From Curtobacterium sp. ISL-83 (GTDB lineage: Bacteria > Actinomycetota > Actinomycetes > Actinomycetales > Microbacteriaceae), in assembly GCF_018613895.1 (NCBI RefSeq), contig NZ_JAGGPH010000015.1:1-64000 (forward strand): 64,000 bases of DNA. Direction: 5' to 3'. Numbering within the stretch: position 1 is the first letter of the stretch; each line of letters begins with the position of its first letter. Below the pieces are notes generated by a model. The model had not been told where the DNA came from and ran no database searches. It saw only the letters and a program-made list of their open reading frames with translations. Positions 15,675-24,667 of the stretch are shown piece by piece. A program made the position numbers and the translations under genes.

Positions 15675-16676
15675 TCAGGGCGCGGTCGGCCGCTCAGGCC
15701 GCGTCGCCACGAGGACGTCGCGCCCGTACGGGTTGGCGACGTCCTCCGGGCGCCAGCCGGCAGCGTCGCAGGCGATGCGGATCGCTCCGAACAACGAGCT
15801 CTCGTCGGGGCGCGCGGACACCGACAGCTCCGGCGGGAACGGGACGTACTCGTCGAGCAGGCTCCGGAGCGGCGCCAGGAACGAGTCCGTCGCCGCCGCG
15901 ATGCCACCGCCGAAGCAGATGCGATCGGTGTCGAGGGTGATCGCCAGGTTGGCCACGGCGCGGCCGAACTCCCGGACGAACTCGGTCGCGAGTCCGTGGA
16001 GCGGGGATCCGGGATCGCCGTAGCCGTCGATGATCGTGCTCGCGACCACGTCCGGAGACCCGCTCCGCGCCGCACGCGCGCGCAGCGCACGACCCGAGAT
16101 GAGGTCCTCCAGCGGTGCCGCGCCACTCCGGTGACCTCGGTCGGACGGACCGCCCGGCAGCAGGTACGCGATCTCGAGGGCCGCTCCGTGGGCACCGTTC
16201 AGGGGACGCCCGTCGATGACCGCTCCCGCAGACAGGCCGGTCCCGAGGTTGACGTAGAGCCCGCTGCGCGCGCCGATGAGTCCGCCCCAGGAGTGTTCCG
16301 CCAGCGCTGCGGCCTTGACGTCGTTCGCCCACACCAGGTCCACCACACCGAGGGCAGCGCCGATCGAGCTCACCGTCAGGTCGCTCATCCCGGGGTTGTT
16401 CGGCGCGAGCGCGATGCCGCCGTCCGACACCACGCCCGGACTGACGAGCCCTGCGGCGACCACGGTGACGACTGCGCCACGTCGTTCACGGACCTGTCGT
16501 TCGAGCCGGTGGAGGCCCTCCCGCACGTCGGTGAGGAGGTCCGCGGCGTGCGTCTCCGGGCCGCTGGGCAGCTCGTCACTCACCAGGACGCCGGACTCGT
16601 GGTCGGCGAGCGCGATCTTGACCTTCGTGCCGCCGATGTCGACGGCGGCGAGGACCGGGAGCGGGTCTCGACTCAT
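15675..16676 (-). CDS. ROK family sugar kinase, atypical
   Basis: A 333-residue ROK kinase-like protein. The N-terminal phosphate loop VLAAVDIGGTKVKIALAD, the catalytic-Asp region VWANDVKAAALAEHSWG and LYVNLGTGLSAGAVIDG are present. The zinc-binding CxCGxxGCxE motif normally found after this segment is absent; the region instead reads EIAYLLPGGPSDRGHRSG. Such variants occur but often have altered substrates. ATG 16676 overlaps the permease stop (ATGA), so import by the permease and phosphorylation are coupled. The substrate is unknown. Confidence 0.8.
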   Translation of the reverse strand: MSRDPLPVLAAVDIGGTKVKIALADHESGVLVSDELPSGPETHAADLLTDVREGLHRLERQVRERRGAVVTVVAAGLVSPGVVSDGGIALAPNNPGMSDLTVSSIGAALGVVDLVWANDVKAAALAEHSWGGLIGARSGLYVNLGTGLSAGAVIDGRPLNGAHGAALEIAYLLPGGPSDRGHRSGAAPLEDLISGRALRARAARSGSPDVVASTIIDGYGDPGSPLHGLATEFVREFGRAVANLAITLDTDRICFGGGIAAATDSFLAPLRSLLDEYVPFPPELSVSARPDESSLFGAIRIACDAAGWRPEDVANPYGRDVLVATRPERPTAP

Positions 16677-18145
16677 GCGACGACGTCGTCCTTGTTCGCC
16701 AGCTGGAGCTCCTCGTCGACCGCGCCCTTCTCGAGCGGGAGCGGTCCGAACGGCCAGCTCTTCTCGGCCTTGGCCCAGATCAGGAAGACGACCACACCGA
16801 GGGCGACCCAGCAGAGCGAGAGCTCGATCGGGTGCAGGCCCGGGGCGGTCTTGTCCGCGAAGACGTACACGGCGAGCCAGCCCGCACCGGCGATGATGAC
16901 CGGCAGCGGGTAGAGCAGCATCTTGTACGGCTTCTTGATGTCGGTCCGACGGCGCAGGACGACGACCGCGACGACCTGACCGAACGACTGCACGATGACC
17001 ATGACGGTCGTGAGCAGCTGGATGAGCGCGGTGATGTTCGTCGCACGGCCGATGAGGAACCCGACGGCGGTGACGACGACCATGGAGACGAGTCCCGCGA
17101 TCGGGAACTCCTTGGTGCGGTGGAGCCGGGCGAAGGCGGAGAAGAAGACCTTGTCGCGTGCCGCGTCGTACGGCACCCGCGACCCGGCGAGCAGGCCGAT
17201 CAGGATCGAGCCGAACGCGGTGATCAGGATCAGGACCGTGACGACGATGGCCGCCGCGGGGCCGAAGGACCGCTGGATGACCAGGGACACGACCGACTGG
17301 TACGCGACCGAGTCGGTGTGCAGCATCGCCTGCCACCGGACCACGCCGAGGATGCCGACCTGCATGAACAGGTAGATCACCATGATCCCGAGGACCGAGA
17401 AGATCACGGAGCGCGGGATCGTGCGGCCCGGCTGCCGCATCTCGGCGCCCATGTAGGCACTGCTGTTGTACCCGAGGTAGTCGTAGATGCCGATGGTCAG
17501 GCCCGAGACGAACGAGAGCCAGAAGCCGCCACGGCTCAGGTCGAACGCACCGGCGGGGAACGTCAGGACCTGTGATCCGTGGAAGTGCGTGTAGCAGGCG
17601 GCGAGGACCGTGAGCACGGTCAGGATCATGACGACCCAGATGACGACGCTGAGCCGCCCGAGAGCCTCGACCCGGCGCCAGAGCACGACGCCGACCAGGG
17701 CGATCAGGGCGAGTCCGACCCACGTGCCGGTCGCCTCGTCCATCCCGGGGGCGAGGTAGCCCAGGTACTGGACGAACCCGATGACCCCGGTGGACATCAC
17801 CAGGGGGATGAAGATGGCCGCGGACCAGACGAACAGGAACGGCATGAGCCGGCCGGTGCGACGCTTGAACGCTTCGCGGAGGTACACGTACGTCCCGCCG
17901 GCGCCAGGCAGGGCGGCCCCGAGCTCCGCCCAGATCAGGCCGTCCGCGAGCGCCAGGATCGCGCCGGCGATCCAGCCGATGACCGCCTGCGGGCCGCCGA
18001 ACGCGAGCACCATCGCGGGGATGGTCACGAACGGGCCGATCCCGACCATCTGCGACATGTTGATCGACGTCGCCTGGAACGACCCGATCCGACGTCGGAG
18101 CTGCGGGGTCGGATCGGAGACGGGGGGTGCGGAGGGTGACGCCAT
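16673..18145 (-). CDS. APC family amino acid/amine permease
   Basis: A 490-residue transporter with about 12 helices. The start IGSFQATSINMSQMVGIGPF is the unwound helix-1 substrate site of APC permeases, and LPGAGGTYVYLREAF is the conserved helix-2/3 region. The family imports amino acids or amines by proton coupling; pairing with a kinase of sugar type suggests an amino-sugar or polyol-like substrate, which is unusual for APC members. Start ATG 18145. First gene of the operon with the ROK kinase, divergent from the ROK repressor. Confidence 0.85.
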   Translation of the reverse strand: MASPSAPPVSDPTPQLRRRIGSFQATSINMSQMVGIGPFVTIPAMVLAFGGPQAVIGWIAGAILALADGLIWAELGAALPGAGGTYVYLREAFKRRTGRLMPFLFVWSAAIFIPLVMSTGVIGFVQYLGYLAPGMDEATGTWVGLALIALVGVVLWRRVEALGRLSVVIWVVMILTVLTVLAACYTHFHGSQVLTFPAGAFDLSRGGFWLSFVSGLTIGIYDYLGYNSSAYMGAEMRQPGRTIPRSVIFSVLGIMVIYLFMQVGILGVVRWQAMLHTDSVAYQSVVSLVIQRSFGPAAAIVVTVLILITAFGSILIGLLAGSRVPYDAARDKVFFSAFARLHRTKEFPIAGLVSMVVVTAVGFLIGRATNITALIQLLTTVMVIVQSFGQVVAVVVLRRRTDIKKPYKMLLYPLPVIIAGAGWLAVYVFADKTAPGLHPIELSLCWVALGVVVFLIWAKAEKSWPFGPLPLEKGAVDEELQLANKDDVVA

Positions 18146-18198
18146 CGTGGAGCCCTTCTGGACGGGAGCGCCGGCGTCGTCGCCGGTGCGACGCAATA

Positions 18199-18213
18199 GT
18201 AAACAGCATTTAC
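18199..18213. promoter_or_regulatory. Candidate ROK-repressor operator
   Basis: gtaaacagcatttac has arms GTAAA and TTTAC with a 5-base spacer and is markedly AT-rich for this genome. It lies 54 bases before the permease start and 82 before the divergent repressor start, the expected place for an autoregulated ROK/NagC-type operator. The palindrome is seen; the link to the regulator is inferred. Confidence 0.55.
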
Positions 18214-18294
18214 GAACGGCACAAGGCTCTGTCCCCAGCGGCACGGTAACCTCGCGCTGTCCCGGCACGACCAACCCGGGCGAGGGAGACGACG

Positions 18295-19530
18295 GTGGCC
18301 AACGACTCGGGGAACGGCAGGGGCGTCCAGGTCGCCGACCTGAAGCGGATGAACGCTCGCGCGGTCCTCGCCGCACTGCGCGCGACCGGTCCCGCCACGG
18401 CACCGGAACTCGCCGCACTCCTGGGGATCACGAAGCCGACGGTGAGCGCCTCGCTCAAGCGCCTCGCCGCCGCGAGCCTCGTCTCGAGCCTCGGGGTCCG
18501 TGCCGGTGGCATCGGGCGGTCACCGGAGGTGTGGGAGACGAACGAGCACGCCGGCGTGGTCCTCGCCCTCGACGTCGGCAGCCGCGTCGTGCAGGCCGCG
18601 ATCGGCTCGCTCTCCGGAGCGGTCCTCGCCCGGAGCCGACAGCCCCTGCGGGACACGTCACCCGAAGCGGTCCTGGCGGCGATCTCGGCAGCGACCGACG
18701 CGGTCCTGCTGGAAAGCGAGGCGTGGGCGGCCGCGACCCCCGAACCCGCCTTCACGGTCATCGGCGTCCCCGGGGCCGTCAACCCGAGCGACCTCGGCAT
18801 CCGCCTCGCGACGAACCTGCCGGGGCTCAGCGACCCGATGGTGACGGCAGCGCTGCGGGACCGGTTCGGCGAGCGCTTCGACCTGCAGAAGGACGTCTAC
18901 CTCGCGGCCCGGGGCGAGCTCCGCGTCCGCCCGCCGGAGGCGCGTGACTTCGTCCTGCTCACGCTCGGCCGTGGTGTCGGTGCCGCCATCGTGCGCGACG
19001 GCGAGCCGGTCCTCGGCACCACCGGGTTCGCCGGTGAGGTCGGCTACCTCCCGCTCGGCCCGCACACGACCGCCTCACCGGACGAGCCCGCGCTTGAACG
19101 GGCCGCGTCACGGGACGGACTCCTGGCGGCGGCGGCGCGGGCGGGCCTCCGACTCGACGACGTGGGCGAGCTGTTCTCGGCGGCCGCGTCCGGGGACCAG
19201 CGTGCCGTCACCGTCCTCGCGGCGGAAGCCGACCTCGTCGCCTACGCGCTCGCAACCCTCGTCGTGGCGACCAACCCGGCCGGCGTCGTCCTCGCCGGCA
19301 GCATCGCCCTGCACGGCGGCGACCCGTTCTGCCGTGCGGTGCGCGCTCGACTCGACCAGCGCCTCCCGTTCGACGCACCGCCCGTCGAGATCGCCCGGAC
19401 CGGCCCGGAGGCGACGCTCCTCGGGGCGCTCGCCGTCGCGGCGGAACGTGGCTGGGAGGTCCTGGCGGACGAGATCGACCAGCCGGACGCGGGCAGCCAG
19501 TCGTTGGCGCCTCAGCGCGCAGCGGGATGA
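18295..19530 (+). CDS. ROK family transcriptional repressor
   Basis: A 411-residue protein with an N-terminal winged helix-turn-helix (about 20-75; ATAPELAALLGITKPTVSASL) fused to a ROK sugar-binding domain. LDVGSRVVQAAIGSLSG and LTLGRGVGAAIVRDGEPVLG are the sugar-kinase-like loops. Like the adjacent kinase it lacks the Cys-rich zinc motif. GTG 18295 is the likely start. Divergent from the APC permease/ROK kinase operon and expected to repress it until the sugar binds. Confidence 0.9.
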   Translation: MANDSGNGRGVQVADLKRMNARAVLAALRATGPATAPELAALLGITKPTVSASLKRLAAASLVSSLGVRAGGIGRSPEVWETNEHAGVVLALDVGSRVVQAAIGSLSGAVLARSRQPLRDTSPEAVLAAISAATDAVLLESEAWAAATPEPAFTVIGVPGAVNPSDLGIRLATNLPGLSDPMVTAALRDRFGERFDLQKDVYLAARGELRVRPPEARDFVLLTLGRGVGAAIVRDGEPVLGTTGFAGEVGYLPLGPHTTASPDEPALERAASRDGLLAAAARAGLRLDDVGELFSAAASGDQRAVTVLAAEADLVAYALATLVVATNPAGVVLAGSIALHGGDPFCRAVRARLDQRLPFDAPPVEIARTGPEATLLGALAVAAERGWEVLADEIDQPDAGSQSLAPQRAAG

Positions 19531-19713
19531 GCCCCGCGCGCGCAGCCGGAGGCCTCCGGCGGTGCGTCGGCTTGGCAAGTTCACAGCCGAACCGCACCGG
19601 GTGGCAGCCGGCCGTCCGCTAGCCTGAAGACGTACGGGGGGCGCGCCTATCGGGGCGCCTTGTCTGGTTCGATTTCCGGAGCCCTCCACCATCTGCTCGT
19701 CCCTGCCGCTAGA

Positions 19714-19724
19714 TTGTTGAACAA
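19714..19724 (+). promoter_or_regulatory. Candidate GntR operator before pxpA
   Basis: ttgttgaacaa is a perfect 5-1-5 palindrome 25 bases before the pxpA start. The same motif with a C at the centre lies at 25401-25411 before the DUF969 gene, next to the divergent GntR gene. This repeated use at both ends of the 5-oxoproline cluster supports a shared regulator. Confidence 0.65.
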
Positions 19725-19748
19725 CCTCAGCGACGACAGGGAGTCCTC

Positions 19749-20525
19749 GTGACGACGATCGACCTGAACAGCGACCTCGGCGAGGGCTTCGGTGCCTGGA
19801 CCATGGGCGACGACTCCGCGATGCTCGACGTCGTGTCGAGTGCGAACATCGCCTGCGGGTTCCACGCGGGCGACCCGACGATCATGGTCGACACCTGCCG
19901 TGCCGCTGCGGCGCGAGGTGTCGCCGTCGGGGCGCACGTCGCCTACCGTGACCTCGCGGGCTTCGGCCGCCGCCCGGTGCACGTCACCCCGGACGAGCTC
20001 TACGCCGACGTCGTGCACCAACTCGGTGCGATGTCGGCGACCGCCCGGGTCGCGGGGACGACGGTGACCTACGTCAAGCCACACGGGGCCCTGTACAACA
20101 CCGCCTGCGCCGATCCCGTGCAGGCTGACGCCGTGGTCCGTGCGGTCGCCGACGTCGATCCGACGCTCGCCGTGCTCGCCCTGCCGGACTCCGAACTGTT
20201 GCGCGCGGCCGAGCGGTACGGGCTGCGGGCGGTCAGCGAGGCGTTCGCGGACCGCGCCTACGAGCCGGACGGGTCGCTCGTGCCCCGGAGCCGCCCCGAG
20301 GCGGTCCTGCACGACCCCGACGCGGTGGCGGCCCGTGTGCTGCGCATGGTGACCGAGGGCATCGCGACCGCCGTGGACGGGACCGACGTGCGGGTCCGCG
20401 CGGACTCGGTCTGCGTGCACGGGGACTCCCCCGACGCCGTCGCGATGGCGCAGGCCATCCGGACGCTGCTGACCGAGCAGGGCATCACGATCGCGCCCTT
20501 CACCCGAGCCGGAACCGCCGGATGA
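19749..20525 (+). CDS. pxpA: 5-oxoprolinase subunit A (LamB/YcsF family)
   Basis: A 258-residue protein. [28 protein letters not shown] and [12 protein letters not shown] are the diagnostic LamB/YcsF motifs, and [10 protein letters not shown] completes the set. PxpA acts with PxpB and PxpC to open 5-oxoproline to glutamate using ATP. Start GTG 19749. The stop overlaps the pxpB start (ATGA). A candidate GntR operator lies just upstream, and the matching transporter genes are 3 kb downstream. Confidence 0.97.
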   Translation: MTTIDLNSDLGEGFGAWTMGDDSAMLDVVSSANIACGFHAGDPTIMVDTCRAAAARGVAVGAHVAYRDLAGFGRRPVHVTPDELYADVVHQLGAMSATARVAGTTVTYVKPHGALYNTACADPVQADAVVRAVADVDPTLAVLALPDSELLRAAERYGLRAVSEAFADRAYEPDGSLVPRSRPEAVLHDPDAVAARVLRMVTEGIATAVDGTDVRVRADSVCVHGDSPDAVAMAQAIRTLLTEQGITIAPFTRAGTAG

Positions 20526-21151
20526 CCTCCCTCGACGTCCGCACGGCGGGCGGCAGCGCGGTGCTCGTCACGTTCGCCTCGCTGGCCGAGGTCGTCGCCT
20601 TTCGCGCAGGACTGCCCGACGCTGGCCCGACGGGCCTGACCGACGTCGTCTCCGGCGCCCGGACGCTGCTCCTCCGGTTCGACCCGACCCGCACGGACGC
20701 GACCCGCCTGCGCGCGGAGCTCGCGCAGGTCGCACCGGCGCCCGACGACGACGCGGCCGTCGACGCCGAGCCGGTCGTCGTCCCGGTGACCTACGACGGC
20801 GAGGACCTCGACACCGTCACGAGCCACACGGGCATGTCCCGTGCCGAGCTCGTCGCATGGCACACCGGACAGGTCTGGACCAGCGCGTTCTGCGGCTTCG
20901 CGCCCGGCTTCAGCTACCTGACCGGAACGGCCCGATCGCTCGACCTCCCCCGCCGTGCCACGTCGCGCACGGCCGTCCCGAGCGGCGCCGTCGCCCTCGC
21001 CGGGGAGTTCAGCGCCGTCTACCCGCGCACCTCCCCCGGCGGCTGGCAGCTCATCGGTCGCACCGAGGTCCCGATGTGGACGCTCGACCGCACCCCGCCG
21101 GCACTCGCCCCCGCGGGCACCCGCCTGCGGTTCGTGGACGCCGCAGCATGA
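20522..21151 (+). CDS. pxpB: 5-oxoprolinase subunit B
   Basis: A 209-residue protein of the KipI/allophanate hydrolase subunit 1 family. The diagnostic stretch is [14 protein letters not shown], followed by [19 protein letters not shown] and [15 protein letters not shown]. It forms the kinase-like half of the 5-oxoprolinase with PxpC. ATG 20522 overlaps the pxpA stop and its own stop overlaps pxpC, so all three are translationally coupled. Length is normal. Confidence 0.95.
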   Translation: MTSLDVRTAGGSAVLVTFASLAEVVAFRAGLPDAGPTGLTDVVSGARTLLLRFDPTRTDATRLRAELAQVAPAPDDDAAVDAEPVVVPVTYDGEDLDTVTSHTGMSRAELVAWHTGQVWTSAFCGFAPGFSYLTGTARSLDLPRRATSRTAVPSGAVALAGEFSAVYPRTSPGGWQLIGRTEVPMWTLDRTPPALAPAGTRLRFVDAAA

Positions 21152-22032
21152 GCGCGCTGACCGTCCTGCAGGTCGGGTTCGGCGCGACGATCCAGGACCT
21201 CGGCCGACCGGGTCTCAGCGACATGGGACTCGGCGCGGCCGGCTCCGCGGACCGCGGGTCCGCGGCCCTCGCCAACCGACTGGTCGGCAACCGTCCGACC
21301 GCAGCCGTCCTGGAGGCCCTGCTCGGTTCCGTCACGCTGCGCTCGGACGCCCACGTGGTCGCCGCCGTCACCGGAGCCGGCTGCCCGATCGTCATCGAAG
21401 GGGCGGACGGGCGCGTGCGTGGTGCGGCCGCGTACGAGGTCCTCACCCTCACCCCCGGCGACACCCTGCGGATCGGACTGCCGTCGACCCGGTTGCGGGC
21501 GTCCCTGGCCGTGCGCGGTGGCTTCGCGGTCGAGCCGGTCCTCGGCAGCCGCTCGTGGGACTCGCTGGCACACCTCGGTCCGGCTCCGGTGTCGGTCGAC
21601 GACGTCCTCCCGGTCGGCGACGACGCCGAGGGGTGGCCGGTCGTCGACGCGGTGGCCCCGCCGCTCGACCCGTGGCCGGGCGAGCCGGTCGTGCTCGACG
21701 TCGTCGCCGGCCCCCGTGACGACTGGTTCACGCCGGCGTGGCGCGGGACCGTGACCGGGCAGGACTTCTCGGTCAGCGCGGACAGCGACCGGGTCGGGGT
21801 CCGGACGACGGCGGCGGTACCCCTGGAGCGGTCGGTGACGCACGAGCTCCCCAGCGAGGGCGTCGAGACCGGCTCGCTGCAGGTCCCCCCGCAGGGGTTC
21901 CCCGTGCTGTTCCTCGCGGACCACCCCGTGACCGGCGGGTACCCGGTCGTCGCGGTGCTCACCCCCGAGTCGGTCGACCGAGCAGTCCAGCTCCGGCCCG
22001 GCGACACGATCCGGTTCCGCCTGCGCCGCTGA
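21148..22032 (+). CDS. pxpC: 5-oxoprolinase subunit C
   Basis: A 294-residue protein of the KipA/allophanate hydrolase subunit 2 family. VLQVGFGATIQDLGRPG is the conserved start; ADRGSAALANRLVGN and GGYPVVAVLTPESVD near the end are also typical. It completes the ATP-dependent 5-oxoprolinase. ATG 21148 overlaps the pxpB stop. The operon probably ends here, since the next gene is 151 bases away behind a simple repeat. Confidence 0.95.
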   Translation: MSALTVLQVGFGATIQDLGRPGLSDMGLGAAGSADRGSAALANRLVGNRPTAAVLEALLGSVTLRSDAHVVAAVTGAGCPIVIEGADGRVRGAAAYEVLTLTPGDTLRIGLPSTRLRASLAVRGGFAVEPVLGSRSWDSLAHLGPAPVSVDDVLPVGDDAEGWPVVDAVAPPLDPWPGEPVVLDVVAGPRDDWFTPAWRGTVTGQDFSVSADSDRVGVRTTAAVPLERSVTHELPSEGVETGSLQVPPQGFPVLFLADHPVTGGYPVVAVLTPESVDRAVQLRPGDTIRFRLRR

Positions 22033-22047
22033 GACACCGCGCGCCGC

Positions 22048-22090
22048 GCAACGCGCACCGCGCACCGCGCACCGCGCACCGCGCACCGCC
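22048..22090. repeat. Short tandem repeat of the 7-mer gcgcacc
   Basis: About five consecutive units of gcgcacc follow pxpC. It is a simple GC-rich microsatellite, probably generated by slippage, in the spacer before the monooxygenase gene. Confidence 0.75.
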
Positions 22091-22183
22091 GGCGCTCGAC
22101 CGCGGCGCGCGGTTGACCGCTCGCCGCGGAACAACGCCGGTCGCGACCGGGTTGGCTCGGAGACACACGACGAAAGGTGTCCC

Positions 22184-22486
22184 ATGTCCCAGACGGTCTT
22201 CCTCGAGGTCCAGCTCCGATCCGACGTCCCCACCGAGACCGTCGAGACGGTGATCCGCGAGACGCTCGCCCAGACGGCGGCCTTCACGGGCAACGAGTCC
22301 CTCGAGGTCCTGGTCGACGACGCCGACCCCACCCGGCTGGTCGTGCTCGAGCGATGGGCGACCGCCGCCGAGCACGACGCCTACGTCGCGTGGCGCGCCA
22401 CGCCGGAGGGCGCGTCGGACCTCGGCACGATCATCGCCGCACCGCCCGTCACCCGGACCTTCGACCGGACGATCGGGCTGTCCTAG
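22184..22486 (+). CDS. Antibiotic biosynthesis monooxygenase (ABM) domain protein
   Basis: A 100-residue single-domain protein with the dimeric ferredoxin-like ABM fold: the start VFLEVQLRSDVPTETVE, the central LEVLVDDADPTRLVVLERW and EHDAYVAWRATPEG match the family. Such proteins act as cofactor-free oxygenases or heme/quinol-handling enzymes; the substrate is not predictable. ATG 22184 is preceded by GAAAGG. Convergent with the DUF2891 gene, with the two open frames overlapping by four bases. Confidence 0.85.
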   Translation: MSQTVFLEVQLRSDVPTETVETVIRETLAQTAAFTGNESLEVLVDDADPTRLVVLERWATAAEHDAYVAWRATPEGASDLGTIIAAPPVTRTFDRTIGLS

Positions 22487-23610
22487 AGCGACCGGACGGC
22501 GCCCGCCAGGGTCAGCGGCTCGACCGACGTCGCTGACCCGGGCGGCGCAGGCGGCTCACCGAGCACCGTGCTCGCGGGCCTCCATCGCGTCCCAGGCGAA
22601 GCTCGCGAGCCAGTGGGTGGAGTAGTACTCCGCCCCGACACTGGCGCGAGGCCGGACACGAGCAGGTGGTCCGCGGCGCCGTCGAGCAGTGCCCCGAGCT
22701 CGGCGACCCCGGGCCCGGACTGCCGGAGCGCGTCGGCGATGCGCCGTGCAGCACCACTGCGCGAGAGGTCGAGCCCGAACAGGTGCACCTGCTGCGGGTC
22801 GTTCTCGTCCCGCACCTCGGCCGGGCGGAGGACCGCCACCCCGGGACGGACCTCGGACAGGAAGCCCCTCGCCCACACGGCGAACTCCTCGGCTGGCAGC
22901 ACGGCGCGCATCAGGTCGGCCTCGGCAAGTCCGGCCGACAAGAAGTCGTGCCCGCTGCGCTCCCAGGCGAACGGCCATCCGGCATCGTCGCCGAACCACT
23001 GCACGGCCGTCTGCTCCACCGTCGCCACGAGGTCGGCCCGCCCCAGGGAACGAGCCCCCTCGAGTACCAGGAGGAGCCCGAACGCCGCGTTCGAGTGCAC
23101 GCCGTGGCGTACCGGGTGGGCCGCGCCGACGACCCAGCGGGTGACCAGGTCCTCGAGCACGTCGACGACCAGGACGAACCCGGGCGCGAGGGCTCGGATC
23201 GTGGGGACCGCTGACCCGGACACCTCGGCCGCGAGCCGCATCAGCCAGGCCCAGCCGTACGGGCGCTCGAAGTGCGGTGTCGCGCGGAGGTACGCCGCCT
23301 CGGTCCGGAGCTGCTCCGCACCCAGGTGCGCCTGCAGGACCGAGGTGATCCGTTCCTCCAGGCCGGCCGACAGGCCGTACCCGACCAGCCGCGCAGCCAA
23401 CCAGTGCATGTGCACCGACGAATGCCAGTCGTAGGACGTGGCGAACGCAGGGTGCAGCTCGACCGGCAGGGCGCGGTCCTCCGGTCCGGTCGTCGTGTGC
23501 TGCGCTGCGTACGGGTACTCGCGGGTGGTGTTGTCGAGCGCGACCTCGGCGAACCGTTCCGCCCACGCTGCCCGGTCCAGATCGATCGGGGTCTGCTCAG
23601 AAGGCGACAA
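22483..23610 (-). CDS. DUF2891 family protein with apparent 3' frameshift
   Basis: The frame encodes a DUF2891 protein of unknown biochemistry: CCxx-type motifs SYDWHSSVHMHWLAARL and GVHSNAAFGLLLVLEGAR, and an EANDFLS-like site (RSGHDFLSAGLAEADLM), are typical. After residue 325 (LLVSGLAPVSG) the frame becomes Pro/Ser-rich nonsense, while the -1 frame continues with the proper family ending AEYYSTHWLASFAWDAMEA and stops at 22556. One missing G in the cccc run at 22633-22636 explains it. ATG 23610 overlaps the end of the DUF979 gene, placing it in the 5-oxoproline transporter operon. Confidence 0.8.
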   Translation of the reverse strand: MSPSEQTPIDLDRAAWAERFAEVALDNTTREYPYAAQHTTTGPEDRALPVELHPAFATSYDWHSSVHMHWLAARLVGYGLSAGLEERITSVLQAHLGAEQLRTEAAYLRATPHFERPYGWAWLMRLAAEVSGSAVPTIRALAPGFVLVVDVLEDLVTRWVVGAAHPVRHGVHSNAAFGLLLVLEGARSLGRADLVATVEQTAVQWFGDDAGWPFAWERSGHDFLSAGLAEADLMRAVLPAEEFAVWARGFLSEVRPGVAVLRPAEVRDENDPQQVHLFGLDLSRSGAARRIADALRQSGPGVAELGALLDGAADHLLVSGLAPVSGRSTTPPTGSRASPGTRWRPASTVLGEPPAPPGSATSVEPLTLAGAVRSL

Positions 23611-24667
23611 GGTACATGACCCCCATGTTGACGACGAGCAGGATGGCGGCGGTCGGGAGCTGCGCCTTGATCGGCCCGTACTTGTCGCGCATCTCGAGCA
23701 GTGCCGCCGGGACCAGGTTGAAGTTCGCGGCCATCGGCGTGACCAGCGTGCCGCAGAAGCCGGCGAGCATGCCGATCGCGAAGACGGCGGCGGGGTTCCC
23801 GTGGAAGCCCTGCACCAGGACCGGCCACCCGATCGCGGCCGTCATGATCGGGAACGCGGCGAACGCGTTGCCCATGATCGCCGTGAACAGCGCCATGCCC
23901 AGGCAGTAGACCACGACCGCGGCGAGCAACGAGCCGTGCGGCAGCACCGCCTTGATGATCGTCCCGACGGCCGTGCCGACGCCCGCCTGGGTGAAGACGA
24001 TGCCGAGCGTCGACAACATCTGCGGCAGGAGTGCCGCCCACCCGATCGCCTGGAGGAGCCGAGCGCCCTCGCGGACCGGGGTGGCCAGGCGGGGCGGCCG
24101 GAGCACGAACACCGCGATCACGACGGCGAGCACCGAACCGATGCCGAGACCGGTGAGCGTGGCACTCCCCGCGGCGAGCAGGGGCTTGCCGCCGATGGAC
24201 ACGAGCGGGCCGAGCGTGGCGACCAGGACCGCGACCACCGGCACGACGAGCGCGGGGATGAACAGCCGGTTGCCGAACCGGGCGGCGAACGCAGCCCGCT
24301 CGTCCGGACTCGTCGTCGCGAGCACGCTCGTGCTGGTGCTCGGACGCGCGGTCACGCCCGTGGGTTCCGCCGGACCCGTCGCAGCACCCGCGCCCGCACC
24401 GGGGACGCTGGCGACCCGGGTCCGGCTGGTGGCCCCGGTGAAGCCGAGGCCGGCGAGCGCCACCATCACCAGGACCGCGATGCCGAGCACCCACGCGGGG
24501 ATGGCACCGGAGACGACGAACGTGCCGGCGAAGAACGACAGGCCGAGGATGCCCCAGAACGCCTCGTTGCCCAGGCGCTTCGCGTGCGAGGTGTCCGTCA
24601 CGATCAGGACGGCGACGGCGATGAAGAACGCGCCGATGAGCCAGTACAGCCATTCGCTGGTGATCAC
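23597..24667 (-). CDS. DUF979 family 5-oxoproline transporter subunit
   Basis: A 356-residue membrane protein with about nine helices. The start SEWLYWLIGAFFIAVAVLI and the end GFCGTLVTPMAANFNLVPAALL are characteristic of DUF979, the partner of DUF969. The pair is linked to uptake of 5-oxoproline in many bacteria. GTG 24667 overlaps the DUF969 stop (GTGA), so the two subunits are coupled. A Ser/Thr-rich insertion at about residues 95-120 lies between helices 3 and 4. Confidence 0.9.
   Translation of the reverse strand: MITSEWLYWLIGAFFIAVAVLIVTDTSHAKRLGNEAFWGILGLSFFAGTFVVSGAIPAWVLGIAVLVMVALAGLGFTGATSRTRVASVPGAGAGAATGPAEPTGVTARPSTSTSVLATTSPDERAAFAARFGNRLFIPALVVPVVAVLVATLGPLVSIGGKPLLAAGSATLTGLGIGSVLAVVIAVFVLRPPRLATPVREGARLLQAIGWAALLPQMLSTLGIVFTQAGVGTAVGTIIKAVLPHGSLLAAVVVYCLGMALFTAIMGNAFAAFPIMTAAIGWPVLVQGFHGNPAAVFAIGMLAGFCGTLVTPMAANFNLVPAALLEMRDKYGPIKAQLPTAAILLVVNMGVMYLVAF

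Noticed and set aside
14538..16913. 791-codon open frame on the plus strand
   Set aside because: Antisense shadow of the ABC ATPase and ROK kinase genes.
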